A stretch of DNA of 64,000 bases from Microcoleus sp. AS-A8 (GCA_039962225.1 JAMPKV010000025.1:21480-85479); one strand, 5' to 3'. Counted from the first letter of the stretch, positions 8,548-17,470 are shown. Numbers and translations: made by a program. Notes: a model not told the origin generated them from the letters alone.

Positions 8548-9165
8548 CTAGCTAGTTTTTTGAACCTGGTTGAATTCCAATTCTACTGGCGTATCTCGTC
8601 CAAAAATCGAGAGTAACGCTTTCAGTTTGCTCCTTTCGGGGCTAACTTCAATCACCTCGCCTTCAAAATCTTTGAAGGGACCCGAAAGCACCACGATTTT
8701 GTCTCCGACTGCCATATCAATTTTGACAACCGGCTCTTGCTCCTGGGCTTGCTTGAAGATCCGTTCGATTTCTCCGGGACTCAGTGGCACGGGTTTTACA
8801 TGTCCCCGTCCCCGTCCATAGCGACGTTTTTGTTCTGCCCCAACAAAATTAATCACATTTGGTGTGTTTTTAACAACCTGCCAGGCGTCGTCATCCATCA
8901 CCATTTGGACTAATACGTAACCGGGGAAGACTTTTTCTTCGGAGTGTTGCCGAGAACCATCCTTCCGGATTTTCACCGTCGGCGTCTGCGGAATCTGCAC
9001 TCTTAAAATCCGGTCAGCCACATCCAATGTTTGAATGCGCTGTTCCAGGTTGGTCTTGACTCGCTTTTCACAGCCAGAGGCCACCTGAACCGCATACCAG
9101 TGGGCGGTTTGAGTTTGTTCGGGTTGTTGATTTGAATCGTTTGATTCGTCTGCTGCAAAACTCAT
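8548..9165 (-). CDS. nusG: Transcription termination/antitermination factor NusG
   Basis: The NGN domain ([15 protein letters not shown] to VRQM-like core) is followed by a KOW domain ([20 protein letters not shown]). NusG binds RNA polymerase and links it to Rho or ribosomal S10. I place the start at the ATG whose last bases overlap the secE stop (ATGA at 9165-9162), giving 205 residues. An in-frame ATG at 9195 would add ten residues, but it lies inside secE. Confidence 0.93.
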   Translation of the reverse strand: MSFAADESNDSNQQPEQTQTAHWYAVQVASGCEKRVKTNLEQRIQTLDVADRILRVQIPQTPTVKIRKDGSRQHSEEKVFPGYVLVQMVMDDDAWQVVKNTPNVINFVGAEQKRRYGRGRGHVKPVPLSPGEIERIFKQAQEQEPVVKIDMAVGDKIVVLSGPFKDFEGEVIEVSPERSKLKALLSIFGRDTPVELEFNQVQKTS

Positions 9166-9398
9166 TGGGGTAAGAATACGCTCTGTGATACCCATACAAA
9201 TAGGCCATCCACCAAATAGATTAAGGTGGCGCTTAAGATTACCATCAGTAGCACAGCTGCTGATTCGCTAATTAACTGCTGCCGACTCGGCCAAACGACT
9301 TTACCGAGTTCTTCTTTGGTGTCATCAAAGAACGTTGCTACGTTAAACCCGGATTCAGTGCTTTGAGTCTCTGATTCAGTTTTCGTTTTTTTTGCCAC
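9162..9398 (-). CDS. secE: Preprotein translocase subunit SecE
   Basis: A short single-span SecE: a charged N-terminus (VVAKKTKTESETQ), the conserved amphipathic stretch FFDDTKEELGKVVWPSRQQL and one membrane helix (AAVLLMVILSATLIYLVDGLFVW). SecE clamps the SecYEG channel. I prefer the GTG start at 9398, with GGGGAG ten bases upstream; a longer frame begins at 9419. It overlaps nusG by four bases. Confidence 0.93.
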   Translation of the reverse strand: MAKKTKTESETQSTESGFNVATFFDDTKEELGKVVWPSRQQLISESAAVLLMVILSATLIYLVDGLFVWVSQSVFLPQ

Positions 9399-9679
9399 GA
9401 CCTTAAATCTCCCCGTCACTCGATTTTAGATGCAAGATTCTTGGATTTATCTGCCCACAACGTTGATATTTGTGGGAGGACAGGGCGTTTACCCGGAGAA
9501 ACCCAATCGCCAAGCCTCCATTAACGCAGCTTTAAGGTATCTCCGTGATGAGATACTTTGCAACCACTTCCACAACAAGTTTACCCGAATTTTTTGACTT
9601 TCATGGGAGAAGAACAGTCAAAGTAGTGCCTTCGGGCAGAAACGGAACTTTGTCTTTCTACATTGTATTGATTTTAGAG

Positions 9680-9752
9680 CGCGCCCTGGAGGACTTGAAC
9701 CCCCGACATCAGGTTTTGGAGACCTGCGTTCTACCAACTGAACTAAGAGCGC
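9680..9752 (-). tRNA. trnW: tRNA-Trp (CCA anticodon)
   Basis: The minus strand gives a full cloverleaf. Acceptor arms are GCGCTCT and AGGGCGC with discriminator G, the T loop is GGTTCAAGTCC, and the anticodon loop CTCCAAA carries CCA (plus-strand 9717-9719). CCA at the 3' end is not encoded. The position between rplS and secE is the usual one near secE in bacteria. Confidence 0.96.
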
Positions 9753-9848
9753 ACGGAGTGATTGGGGTAGTAATCTTAAACCCCTCACATCACATTATTT
9801 AGTTTAGCGCAGGGCGTCAACATAAAGTCAATGCCTTGCCAAATTAAG

Positions 9849-10211
9849 TTATATTCCCCGGTCGAAGCGTTGTTTGATGCGAGTCGCTTTACCCACGCGA
9901 TCGCGTAAATAGAACAACTTCGCCCGACGCACCTTACCTCGACGGATAATTTTAATGCTCTCCACTCGCGGAGAATGTATCAAGAATACCCGTTCTACTC
10001 CGACTCCCTGAAAAACACGTCGTACTGTGATGGTTTCGTTGATACTACCGTTACGCATAGCAATTACGGTGCCTTCGTAAGGCTGTACCCGTTCTTTGCC
10101 ACCTTCTCGGATTCTTACCCCAACCCGAACCGTGTCGCCGACATGAATCACGGGAAGGTTTGATTTCAGCTGTTCCGCTTCGATCGAGCGAATAATCTCT
10201 TGAGCCTTCAT
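9849..10211 (-). CDS. rplS: 50S ribosomal protein L19
   Basis: 120 residues with the L19 core: [25 protein letters not shown] and [31 protein letters not shown]19 lies at the 30S-50S interface. It is the first gene of the block and is followed by tRNA-Trp and secE on the same strand. Confidence 0.97.
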   Translation of the reverse strand: MKAQEIIRSIEAEQLKSNLPVIHVGDTVRVGVRIREGGKERVQPYEGTVIAMRNGSINETITVRRVFQGVGVERVFLIHSPRVESIKIIRRGKVRRAKLFYLRDRVGKATRIKQRFDRGI

Positions 10212-10282
10212 GGTTTTTTAATAAAAATCACAATCTCTAATAATAGCCTGTTCGTTAAGCTTGCGTCTAGAGATTTCCGAAA

Positions 10283-10313
10283 AACAATCCCACTTTTCAA
10301 AAAGTGGGATTGT
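10283..10313 (-). terminator. Intrinsic terminator after the porin gene
   Basis: A 14-bp-class hairpin with arms AACAATCCCACTTTT and AAAGTGGGATTGTT. On the minus strand it ends in a run of T residues, about 115 bases after the porin stop. A further 9-bp inverted repeat, GTGAAGCAC (10344-10352) and GTGCTTCAC (10400-10408), lies between the stop and this terminator. Confidence 0.8.
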
Positions 10314-10428
10314 TAATGTCTTCTCTTCGCTTACTAGCCAACCGTGAAGCACTTAGCAATACTGATGAACAGAAAGCTTCTCTGAGAAATTAGTAAAATG
10401 TGCTTCACCCAGTTGACCACCAACTTGA

Positions 10429-12441
10429 CTAGAAGGTGAATGTGGTTCGGAGGGTACCGATAAAGATGTCGTCGTTGCGGCTATCATGACCCGGTGCCGT
10501 CAGCCAGATCACACCAGGAGTGATGAGAATATTGGGGGATAGTCTGAACCTATAGAAGCCTTCTAGGTGGAGGCTGGTGTCGCGATCGCTGCGACGACCC
10601 ACATCAATCGCCTGAAGACCACCAATCCGACTGGCGAGAGCTGCACTACTCGTACCCGTCAGCTTGGGTTCCATACCCACCACAAAGCCGAGGGAGCTAC
10701 CTTTCTTGCCAAAATCGTTGATCGAGAGTGTGCCGCCATATGTCCAAACATCTGCATCACCGACACCAATCACTCTGGCAGCCGTGTATGCACCCCAGCC
10801 ACTCAAAATCAGTTTGGGACTGAAGGCAAAAGAGGCTTCTAGACCGTAGGAGTTACCAACCACAGGACGACCAGTAACTTGGACATTAGAAGCAATACTC
10901 CCTGTACCGTGATTGAGTCCTATACCGCTACCCGTGTACGAATTCACGTAAGTTGCAGCGATTTTGAAGGCCTCGAATGGCTTAAAGGATAGCTGAGCTA
11001 GAGCGCTGTAGTTGCCATCAAAAAGGCCAGCGCCTTCATCAGGATTGTTGCCCTCATCACTCGTATAAACTGCGTCAAATCGGAGAGGACGTTTTCCTCC
11101 ACCCAAGGTTAATGCCGCCCCTGTCCCCTGACGACCCATACGATAGATGGGGCTAAAACGACCAAAGCGGGACAAAGCACCCGTACCACTGGAGTCTAAG
11201 CCAGGGTTGACTACATCCACAATGTCTTCAAAGGGAACCCCAAGGGCTAGGAGGTATGCTTGGCCGAAGTTTCCTAGTGGAAAGCGGTAGAATAATCGGT
11301 CGATCTCAATATTGTTGCCACTGCTATTCGGATCGCCAGTAAATGATGAGAAACCAAATCGACCCTCTCTGGTGATATTGGTACCTGGAGCAGCGGGCGT
11401 AGAACTTCTTAACGGGCCAAACTCAGTAACATTACCGGCCTGAAGACGAGTCCGCAATAAATCTTTCCCTGTGAAGCTGGTCTCGAAAGCAAGCCGTACC
11501 CGATCTTGGAAGACTGTCTCATCTCTGGCATAATCGCGATCGCCGGGAAAGGCTCTTCTCCCCGCCGCTTGATCGCCAAACAAATCGCTAATAGCGAAGA
11601 TGACTTCACCGCGAAGCTTGGTCGTTGTCGAGAACTGGTGATCTTCTAAGAACGCTACCCGTCCGTCCAACTGATCCACTCGCGTTCCCAGGGCGGTTAT
11701 TTCCGATCTGAATTCATCAACCAGCCGTTGCAGCGTTTCCAGATCCTGTTTAGTAACGAAGTTTTCACCACCACCTCCGACGAGCCGCTCAATTTGCTGT
11801 AAGCAGGCATTCAATCCAGCAGCAAATTCATAGCGTGTCATCGCTCGGTTGCCCCGGAAAGTACCATCGGGATAACCTGCAATACACCCATAGCGCTCTA
11901 CAAGACTTCGCAGCGCTTCATAAGCCCAATCCGTAGGTCTGACGTCGCTCAGTTGGGTGACATTGGTGACTTGGTCAATCGAGTCAGCACTACCGTTATT
12001 TTCTTGATATTGCTGGATTTGCTGCAAAACTTCGCCAGATTCAGCGGTTGTGTTATCTGAGGCGGGTACCTGTTGAGCCAGGGTACTCTCAGCCCCGTTT
12101 ACATTAACGCTAGGGTGGGTTGGGGTTTGTGGGGAAACGGAGGGTTGGGTCTGTGTAATCTCAGGTAGCTGGTTTGAGGCTTCAACTGCGCTCTCAGGTA
12201 GTGCAGCTCGGTCTGTTCCAGTGGCTACTGTTGGGTCAGGAACATTTTGGGAAGCAATAGGGCTGCTAGAAATAACTGGAGTTTGAGGCAGCTCAGTTGA
12301 CGACGCCGTCGTAACTTCAGTAGAATTTCCCGTTGTCTGTTTGGACGAACTCTCTTGAGCATAAGCGCTCCCAGAAAACAATAGAGAAGCTCCCAGTACA
12401 ACTGGACTGAGCCTTAGAATTTTCCAAAACAAGGTTGACAT
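10429..12441 (-). CDS. SLH domain plus OprB-type outer membrane porin
   Basis: 670 residues. A signal peptide (residues 1-29, ending SGSAYA) is followed by a Ser/Thr/Pro-rich linker (30-160), one S-layer-homology domain (about 162-215: LSDVRPTDWAYEALRSLVER and GYPDGTFRGNRAMTRYEFA), a short coiled coil (228-268) and a beta-barrel of the OprB/Som family that ends in phenylalanine, as outer membrane proteins do. The SLH domain binds peptidoglycan-linked polymer and anchors the barrel. These are the abundant cyanobacterial porins, proposed for inorganic ion and iron uptake. The mRNA leader carries a stretch complementary to the sRNA Yfr1 (see 12454-12463). The exact substrate is unknown. Confidence 0.92.
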   Translation of the reverse strand: MSTLFWKILRLSPVVLGASLLFSGSAYAQESSSKQTTGNSTEVTTASSTELPQTPVISSSPIASQNVPDPTVATGTDRAALPESAVEASNQLPEITQTQPSVSPQTPTHPSVNVNGAESTLAQQVPASDNTTAESGEVLQQIQQYQENNGSADSIDQVTNVTQLSDVRPTDWAYEALRSLVERYGCIAGYPDGTFRGNRAMTRYEFAAGLNACLQQIERLVGGGGENFVTKQDLETLQRLVDEFRSEITALGTRVDQLDGRVAFLEDHQFSTTTKLRGEVIFAISDLFGDQAAGRRAFPGDRDYARDETVFQDRVRLAFETSFTGKDLLRTRLQAGNVTEFGPLRSSTPAAPGTNITREGRFGFSSFTGDPNSSGNNIEIDRLFYRFPLGNFGQAYLLALGVPFEDIVDVVNPGLDSSGTGALSRFGRFSPIYRMGRQGTGAALTLGGGKRPLRFDAVYTSDEGNNPDEGAGLFDGNYSALAQLSFKPFEAFKIAATYVNSYTGSGIGLNHGTGSIASNVQVTGRPVVGNSYGLEASFAFSPKLILSGWGAYTAARVIGVGDADVWTYGGTLSINDFGKKGSSLGFVVGMEPKLTGTSSAALASRIGGLQAIDVGRRSDRDTSLHLEGFYRFRLSPNILITPGVIWLTAPGHDSRNDDIFIGTLRTTFTF

Positions 12442-12453
12442 GATGCTTATTAA

Positions 12454-12463
12454 TCCTCACACC
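12454..12463 (-). promoter_or_regulatory. Ribosome binding site of the porin gene overlapping a predicted Yfr1 pairing site
   Basis: On the minus strand the leader reads GGTGTGAGGA, then 12 bases to the ATG. GAGGA is the Shine-Dalgarno. The string GUGUGAGGA is exactly complementary to UCCUCACAC, nine of the eleven bases of the Yfr1 core motif ACUCCUCACAC recalled from the literature. Confidence 0.5.
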
Positions 12464-13098
12464 GAATAGACGATCAAGAAACATGAAACGTGGATTCATC
12501 AGCCACAGAGTTCTTGATTTTATTAAACACCATCGAAATCACTACTCATAAATTAGAGTATCATCTTTTTTTATCTGACAATAATTTTTTGAAAATATTT
12601 ACTGATTTCAAAAAACTTCTAGCATCCCTAAAACTAAACGAACAAAAATCACCTTTTATTTAGTCAATGAATTAAATACTTAGAGCAATGCCAGCTAGTT
12701 TTGTAATCTGGTACACATTTGAGCGAAGAGTAACAAGGAGTGGTTTTAAAATTCACTCGTGCCAAGGATTAAACACTATTGTGTTCGGCTTTACTGACCT
12801 AATAATCCCAACTTAAAAATTTTAATTTCAAGATAGTATAAACTAAAACTTGCTTTTGAACACACGGTCGCGGTACGTTTGGCAAACATCATCAAAGACT
12901 CCTGGGAAGAATTGAGGAAATAACTCAATCCCAGCCTATTCGCCATTTCGTATAAACGAGCCAGAGTTCTTGTAACGATAGTAGGGCGGTCAGTTTAGGA
13001 ATTGGTAAGAGTTGGGTAATCCTGAGGTTAAGCCAGCATTAGTCATGACTGGATTGAGGAATCAAAGAGCCATGACCTTTTTGGATTTTTGACTTTTT
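12464..13098. other. Long AT-rich region upstream of the porin gene
   Basis: No gene is found in about 630 bases. A perfect 10-bp hairpin, TTTTTTGAAA (12585-12594) and TTTCAAAAAA (12606-12615), could act as a terminator or attenuator on the minus strand. The porin promoter and a long leader are expected here. Confidence 0.45.
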
Positions 13099-13764
13099 CT
13101 ATCGATGACCTGTGACAATGTAAGTCACTCGTTGACCAATGTTGGTGGCATGATCGGCCATGCGTTCCAAATGACGAATGACGAGAGCTAACAAGAGAAT
13201 AGGTTCCACAACGCCTTTGATATCCTGTTGATGAGCTAGGGTGTGGTAAAGTGTGTCGTAAGCTGTATCGACTTTATCATCCAGCTCCTGAATCGAGCGC
13301 CCAGCGTTGGCGTCTAAATCGGCTAGCGCCACTAAACTGGTAGCGAGCATCGCTTGGGCATGATGAGACATCACCTCAATTTGAGGTAAGCAAGCATGAG
13401 GCGGGTAGGGTAAGAGTTTGAGGGCAAGTTCGGCTAAATCTTCGGCATAATCGCCAATGCGCTCTAAGTCTCGCACCAACTGCATAAACGCGCTGAGGAG
13501 GCGTAAGTCCTGAGCCACGGGGGCTTCAAGCGTCATCAGCGTGGCACACTCTAACTCAATATGGCGATAATAGCGATCAATTTGCTGATCGAGTAAGGGA
13601 AGGGCCTGGGCGGCTTCCAAGTTTTGGGAAAATAGAGCTTGGTGGCTCATACGGAAAGAGTTTTCAACCAATGCGCCCATACGCAAGACATCTTGCTCTA
13701 AGCGCCTGAGGCTGCGTTGAAAATGAAGACGTTCAGAATTGCTATTTGCAGAAGATAGACTCAC
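13099..13764 (-). CDS. phoU: Phosphate signalling regulator PhoU/SphU
   Basis: 221 residues, all-helical with the two PhoU repeats: LRRLEQDVLRMGALVENSF and LRLLSAFMQLVRDLERIGDYAEDLAELAL in the first half, ILLLALVIRHLERMADHATNIGQRVTYIV in the second. The E/D-x-x-R/D-x-x-D metal-cluster motifs are intact. PhoU (SphU in cyanobacteria) represses the phosphate kinase SphS when phosphate is plentiful. It lies 68 bases after sphS on the same strand. Confidence 0.93.
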   Translation of the reverse strand: MSLSSANSNSERLHFQRSLRRLEQDVLRMGALVENSFRMSHQALFSQNLEAAQALPLLDQQIDRYYRHIELECATLMTLEAPVAQDLRLLSAFMQLVRDLERIGDYAEDLAELALKLLPYPPHACLPQIEVMSHHAQAMLATSLVALADLDANAGRSIQELDDKVDTAYDTLYHTLAHQQDIKGVVEPILLLALVIRHLERMADHATNIGQRVTYIVTGHR

Positions 13765-13832
13765 CTCAAATGCCTTAAAGAATCAGAGCGAGTATTAACG
13801 ACTATTTACAGTGATAGCAAATCAACGTTAAC

Positions 13833-15206
13833 TTAAAGTAAATTTTTGCGATCGGGTAGTTGAATTTGTAACCAAGCCCCCCCCGTCTCCGGATGATTTT
13901 TCGCCTGGACAGTACCTCCGTGAGCTTGAATAATTTGTTGCACAATGGAGAGTCCTAAGCCACTACCACTGCTTCCGACGATGGTACAAGGCTCAGATGT
14001 ACCTGGTGACTTTTGCCGTGAGGGATCTCCTCGGTAAAGCCGCTTAAAAACATGAGGTAAGTCTGATTCGGTGAAACCAGCGCCTGAGTCAATGATATCG
14101 ATTTGAATCAGTGAGCCTGAAGCGTTGCGCTCAAGCTCGTCGGAGGCGTTGCCCAAGGGGAAAGAATCAATCGTCACCTCAACCTCACTATCGACGGCTG
14201 GTGCTTCTAGGCGAGTCACTTCAACCTGAATGGTTCCTTGAGGAAAGCTGTGTTTAATACTGTTATCGAATAAATTCAGAAAAACTTGGGTGAGGCGGGC
14301 TTCATCAGCTCTGATCCAGAGGGTGTCCAGGCCAAAATAGGCCAAACATAGTTGCTTTTGCTGTGCCAAAGGTTCCACAGTTAACCAGGTGGACTGAATT
14401 AAAGACCGCAGTTCTATCGACTGATAAGTGAGACTTTGGCTAGGGTTTTTCTCTAGATTGCTGAGTTCCAGCCAATTTTGAACAAGGTTGATCAGTCGGT
14501 TGGTTTCGTGCAGCAGTTGTTCAACCCAGCGGCGTGCAGGATTCTCCAGACGTCCTTCTAAAGCTTCCGCTACCAAGCGAATTGAAGTCAGAGGTGTTCT
14601 CAGTTCGTGGGCTAAGTCCGAAAACCACTGATTGCGGGATTGAGCGAGTTCGACGAGAGGTTGCCGATTTTCCAGAAAGACTCCAACGTGTCCGTGAGGG
14701 AGAGGCCAACTCGAAGCGCGTAAGGTGAGCGATTGTACATCCCCCATCGCTTCCCCATCTAAACAAGGAGGGTGAAAGACCCATTCTTGGATAGTCGGTT
14801 TTTGCTGATGACGAGTTTGTTCAATGAGCTGATCGAGTTCGTAGGAACGCACCAGTTCTAGTAATAAGCGTAGCTGTCTGGGTTCCCATCGATCAATCTG
14901 CAACAACTGACGCGCTTGCTCATTGCACCAGAGTAACCGATTCTCTTCATCGACCTGCAAGTATCCGACGGGTGCTACCTCTAGCAGTCGCCGCCCTGTT
15001 TGCAGTCTTTCTTCCAGCTTGGCTCGATGCTCATTGGCTAGCGCAATTTCTTGTCGCAAGCGAGAAACGGCTGACAGAGCTGTACTAGAGGCATCCGTCT
15101 GTAATACACCCAACATTTGTTCCAGTTGCCGTTGGAGTCGTTGCCTCTGCCAGAGGCAAAACCCAATTCCCACAGCCAGACCCAGTAGAAATGCCAGTAG
15201 GGTCAT
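13833..15206 (-). CDS. sphS: Phosphate-sensing histidine kinase (SphS/PhoR-like)
   Basis: 457 residues. One N-terminal membrane helix (1-17), a PAS domain (about 75-185, RLLEVAPVGYLQVDEENRL), the HisKA H-box FSDLAHELRTPLTSIRLV, the N-box QVFLNLFDNSIKHS, and G boxes DSGAGFTESDLPHVF and GSGLGLSIVQQII. All catalytic motifs are intact. The PhoR/SphS architecture and the position between sphR and phoU support phosphate sensing. The 150-base gap from sphR is filled by a short-repeat cluster. Confidence 0.92.
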   Translation of the reverse strand: MTLLAFLLGLAVGIGFCLWQRQRLQRQLEQMLGVLQTDASSTALSAVSRLRQEIALANEHRAKLEERLQTGRRLLEVAPVGYLQVDEENRLLWCNEQARQLLQIDRWEPRQLRLLLELVRSYELDQLIEQTRHQQKPTIQEWVFHPPCLDGEAMGDVQSLTLRASSWPLPHGHVGVFLENRQPLVELAQSRNQWFSDLAHELRTPLTSIRLVAEALEGRLENPARRWVEQLLHETNRLINLVQNWLELSNLEKNPSQSLTYQSIELRSLIQSTWLTVEPLAQQKQLCLAYFGLDTLWIRADEARLTQVFLNLFDNSIKHSFPQGTIQVEVTRLEAPAVDSEVEVTIDSFPLGNASDELERNASGSLIQIDIIDSGAGFTESDLPHVFKRLYRGDPSRQKSPGTSEPCTIVGSSGSGLGLSIVQQIIQAHGGTVQAKNHPETGGAWLQIQLPDRKNLL

Positions 15207-15214
15207 CGTTTATT

Positions 15215-15346
15215 GGTTGCAAGGTTGAAGATTTGCAGGTTGAAAGTTTAAACATTGTAACTTTTCAATACTGGCATAACACGTTCAACTCTCAACGGCT
15301 CAAACTCTATCACTGTGTCCGAGCGCCGCCAAGCTTCAACCTTCTT
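15215..15346. repeat. GGTTGAA/TTCAACC short-repeat cluster between sphR and sphS
   Basis: Units GGTTGCA, GGTTGAA and GGTTGAAAG (15215-15250) face complementary units GTTCAACTCTCAAC and TTCAACC (15282-15342), so the RNA could fold into a long imperfect stem inside the operon. Confidence 0.6.
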
Positions 15347-15356
15347 ATTGCCCTGT

Positions 15357-16109
15357 TCAACCAAAGCGGTAGCCGAAACCCCGAACTGTAATCAGGTATT
15401 CTGGCTGACTGGGGTCTTGTTCTAATTTTTCTCGCAACCAGCGAATATGAACATCCACTGTTTTTGTGTCACCCAAAAAATCGGGCCCCCATACCTGATC
15501 GATTAACTGTTCTCGCGACCAAACCCGGCGCGGATAACTCATGAATAGTTCTAAAAGTCGGAATTCCTTGGGTGATAAATTAACTTCTTTCCCCCGAACC
15601 ATGACGCGGCACTCTTGAGGGTAGAGGGTAACATCCCGCATTTGCAGCATGGGTGTTTGAGGCAAGGAGATCAGGCGTTGACGACGCAGTAAGGCACGGC
15701 AACGGGCAATCAGCTCGCGCATACTGAAGGGTTTGGTGAGGTAGTCATCTGCGCCGACTTCCAAGCCCAAAACCCGGTCTGTTTCACTGGCTTTGGCGCT
15801 GAGAATCAAGATAGGGACAAAGTTCCCCTGGTAACGTAACAAGCGACACAGATCTAATCCATTGATCTGAGGCAACATCAAATCCAAAATGAGTAAGTCA
15901 AATTGGAACTCCCCGTCTGCTGGCTCGCCATCTTGAAACAGTGCTAGTGCTGTACGCCCATCGATGGCCGTGGTCACCTCGAAGCCTTCTTCTTCTAAAG
16001 CTAGAACAAGCATTTCCCGAATTAAATCTTCGTCTTCCACGACCAGAATTCGCGTCGCTTGCGTCAGCTCTGGACGGGTAGGACTCTGCGGTAGATCGAG
16101 AGAAAGCAT
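15357..16109 (-). CDS. sphR: OmpR-family response regulator SphR/PhoB-like
   Basis: 250 residues. The receiver domain (about 20-138) has the acidic pair VEDED, the phospho-acceptor in LLILDLMLPQINGLDL and the lysine in YLTKPFSMREL. A winged-helix DNA-binding domain follows (155-250), ending LITVRGFGYRFG. It is the first gene of the sphR-sphS-phoU run and should activate pho genes such as phosphatases and Pst transport. Two overlapping dyads lie in its upstream region (16216-16244). Confidence 0.92.
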   Translation of the reverse strand: MLSLDLPQSPTRPELTQATRILVVEDEDLIREMLVLALEEEGFEVTTAIDGRTALALFQDGEPADGEFQFDLLILDLMLPQINGLDLCRLLRYQGNFVPILILSAKASETDRVLGLEVGADDYLTKPFSMRELIARCRALLRRQRLISLPQTPMLQMRDVTLYPQECRVMVRGKEVNLSPKEFRLLELFMSYPRRVWSREQLIDQVWGPDFLGDTKTVDVHIRWLREKLEQDPSQPEYLITVRGFGYRFG

Positions 16110-16215
16110 AAATTAAGTAACCGAGTGTTTTGAAGTTCTAAGCCAAGGTATACACCAAAACTACTCCCTCACACAGAGAAAAAAGGTCTAGGAATATACG
16201 TCTTCTTAGTACAGC

Positions 16216-16244
16216 TTTACACAAACCTGTAAACGCTAGCGTTT
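16216..16244. promoter_or_regulatory. Overlapping palindromes in the divergent sphR/creatininase promoter region
   Basis: TTTACA-N6-TGTAAA (16216-16233) overlaps the perfect 14-base palindrome AAACGCTAGCGTTT (16231-16244). They lie about 107 bases upstream of sphR. The TTTACA half-site resembles the TTTACA element of HLR1 (RpaB) sites, but HLR1 is a direct repeat and this is inverted, so I do not call it HLR1. Confidence 0.45.
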
Positions 16245-16294
16245 TAAGAGTTAATAAGTTTTGCTTGAGTTTGTTGCTGATGCCAACTTATTGC

Positions 16295-16394
16295 AATAAT
16301 ATTCACAGGATGTAATACAAGTCATACGCTTAGTATGACAGATAGAGGGGTTGACAGCATAAAGGCAGAGAGCTGTAGATTACGGCTCTCTTGC
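16295..16394 (+). repeat. Noncoding element, copy B (dyad plus stem-loop), homologous to 2030-2142
   Basis: AATAATATTC (16295-16304), TGTAATAC (16311-16318), dyad GTCATAC/GTATGAC (16321-16327 and 16333-16339) and a stem-loop AGAGAGC/GCTCTCT (16367-16373 and 16385-16391). The blocks and spacing match copy A; the stem bases differ but still pair, which suggests RNA structure is kept. Confidence 0.6.
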
Positions 16395-16627
16395 TTTCAC
16401 TGTTTCATCGGTTGCAACCCTCAGGGTTATCTACTTCAGCTTCAATCTTATACGTCTCCAATCCCGTTGCGGCTTGGAGCTATAAGTGCATCGCTATCGT
16501 TACGGGTCGCTTTCTCGCAAGAGTCTACATCAGCCAAAATTGAGAGGACTTGCCGACGCGACAAACTCCTGCCATCGTCTACAGAGCATACAGAGCCTAA
16601 AGATTATCGACGCGAGACTAAAGAACA
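16395..16627 (+). other. Structured leader region before the creatininase gene
   Basis: Several small inverted repeats follow the element: GGTTGCAACC near 16410, AACCCT/AGGGTT next to it, and a hairpin with CTCCAA/TTGGAG arms inside TTATA/TATAA near 16448-16485. No gene is present. It may be a long 5' leader. Confidence 0.35.
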
Positions 16628-17374
16628 ATGTTGCTACATTTGTGTACTTGGACAGAGGTTGAGGCTTATCTAAAGCAGTCTTCAGGAATTATTTTGCCCA
16701 TTGGCTCAACTGAGCAACATGGGCCGACAGGGTTAATTGGCACTGATGCGATTTGTGCAGAAGCGATCGCCAAGGGTGTGGGCGAAGCCACTAACGCTTT
16801 AGTTGGCCCAACCATTAATGTCGGAATGGCACTGCATCATACGGGATTCCCCGGTACGATTAGCTTGCAACCGAGTACGCTAATTCAGCTAGTTCGAGAT
16901 TATCTCAGTAGTTTAACCAGAGCGGGATTTACTAAATTTTTCTTTATTAATGGTCACGGGGGTAATATTGCCACCTTGAAGGCGGCTTTTGCTGAGAGTT
17001 ACGCTCACTTAACAGACTTAAATATTCCTAACGCAGAACAGGTGCAGTGCCGTGTTGCTAATTGGTTCACCTGTGCCTCTGTCTATAAATTAGCGAAGGA
17101 GTTGTATGGCAACCAAGAGGGTTCCCATGCCACACCGAGTGAAATCGCCGTTACTCAGTATCTCTATCCTGAAGCGATCAAGGACGCCCCCTTACTCGCC
17201 TCTGCCGGTTCCGGACATATGATCTATGGTGCAGTAGACTTTCGACGGCGCTATCCCGATGGACGGATGGGTTCTAACCCATCTTTGGCGACGCCGGAAC
17301 ATGGAAGACAATTTTATGAGCAGTCGGTGAAGGAATTGAGTAGTTGCTATTTGGAATTTTTGAGTGCGGATTGA
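16628..17374 (+). CDS. Creatininase family amidohydrolase
   Basis: 248 residues. The metal-binding signatures of the family are intact: PIGSTEQHGP (Glu and His ligands), GTDAICAEAIAKG, HHTGFPGTISL and FFINGHGGN, with a downstream Glu in NQEGSHATPSE. Members hydrolyse cyclic or linear amides (creatinine, formamidopyrimidine, mycofactocin peptide). The cyanobacterial substrate is not known. A free-standing gene, convergent with radA. Confidence 0.88.
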   Translation: MLLHLCTWTEVEAYLKQSSGIILPIGSTEQHGPTGLIGTDAICAEAIAKGVGEATNALVGPTINVGMALHHTGFPGTISLQPSTLIQLVRDYLSSLTRAGFTKFFFINGHGGNIATLKAAFAESYAHLTDLNIPNAEQVQCRVANWFTCASVYKLAKELYGNQEGSHATPSEIAVTQYLYPEAIKDAPLLASAGSGHMIYGAVDFRRRYPDGRMGSNPSLATPEHGRQFYEQSVKELSSCYLEFLSAD

Positions 17375-17376
17375 TG

Positions 17377-17470
17377 GGTTGAAAGTTAGCAGGGCGAAAG
17401 TTCGCAGGTTACAAAGACTAGTATCAACCTTGCAAACCTTTAACCTTCCAACCTTCCAACCTTCAAATCT
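17377..17470. repeat. GGTTGAA/AACCTTCCAACC short-repeat cluster between convergent genes
   Basis: GGGTTGAAAGTT units at 17377 face AACCTTTAACCTTCC and AACCTTCAA units at 17436-17466. The cluster fills the gap between the convergent creatininase and radA genes and touches the radA stop codon. Confidence 0.6.

Noticed and set aside
9583..9622. Hairpin TTTGACT/AGTCAAA between tRNA-Trp and secE
   Set aside because: Arms are only 7 bp with a 16-base loop and there is no T tract on either strand, so I do not call it a terminator.
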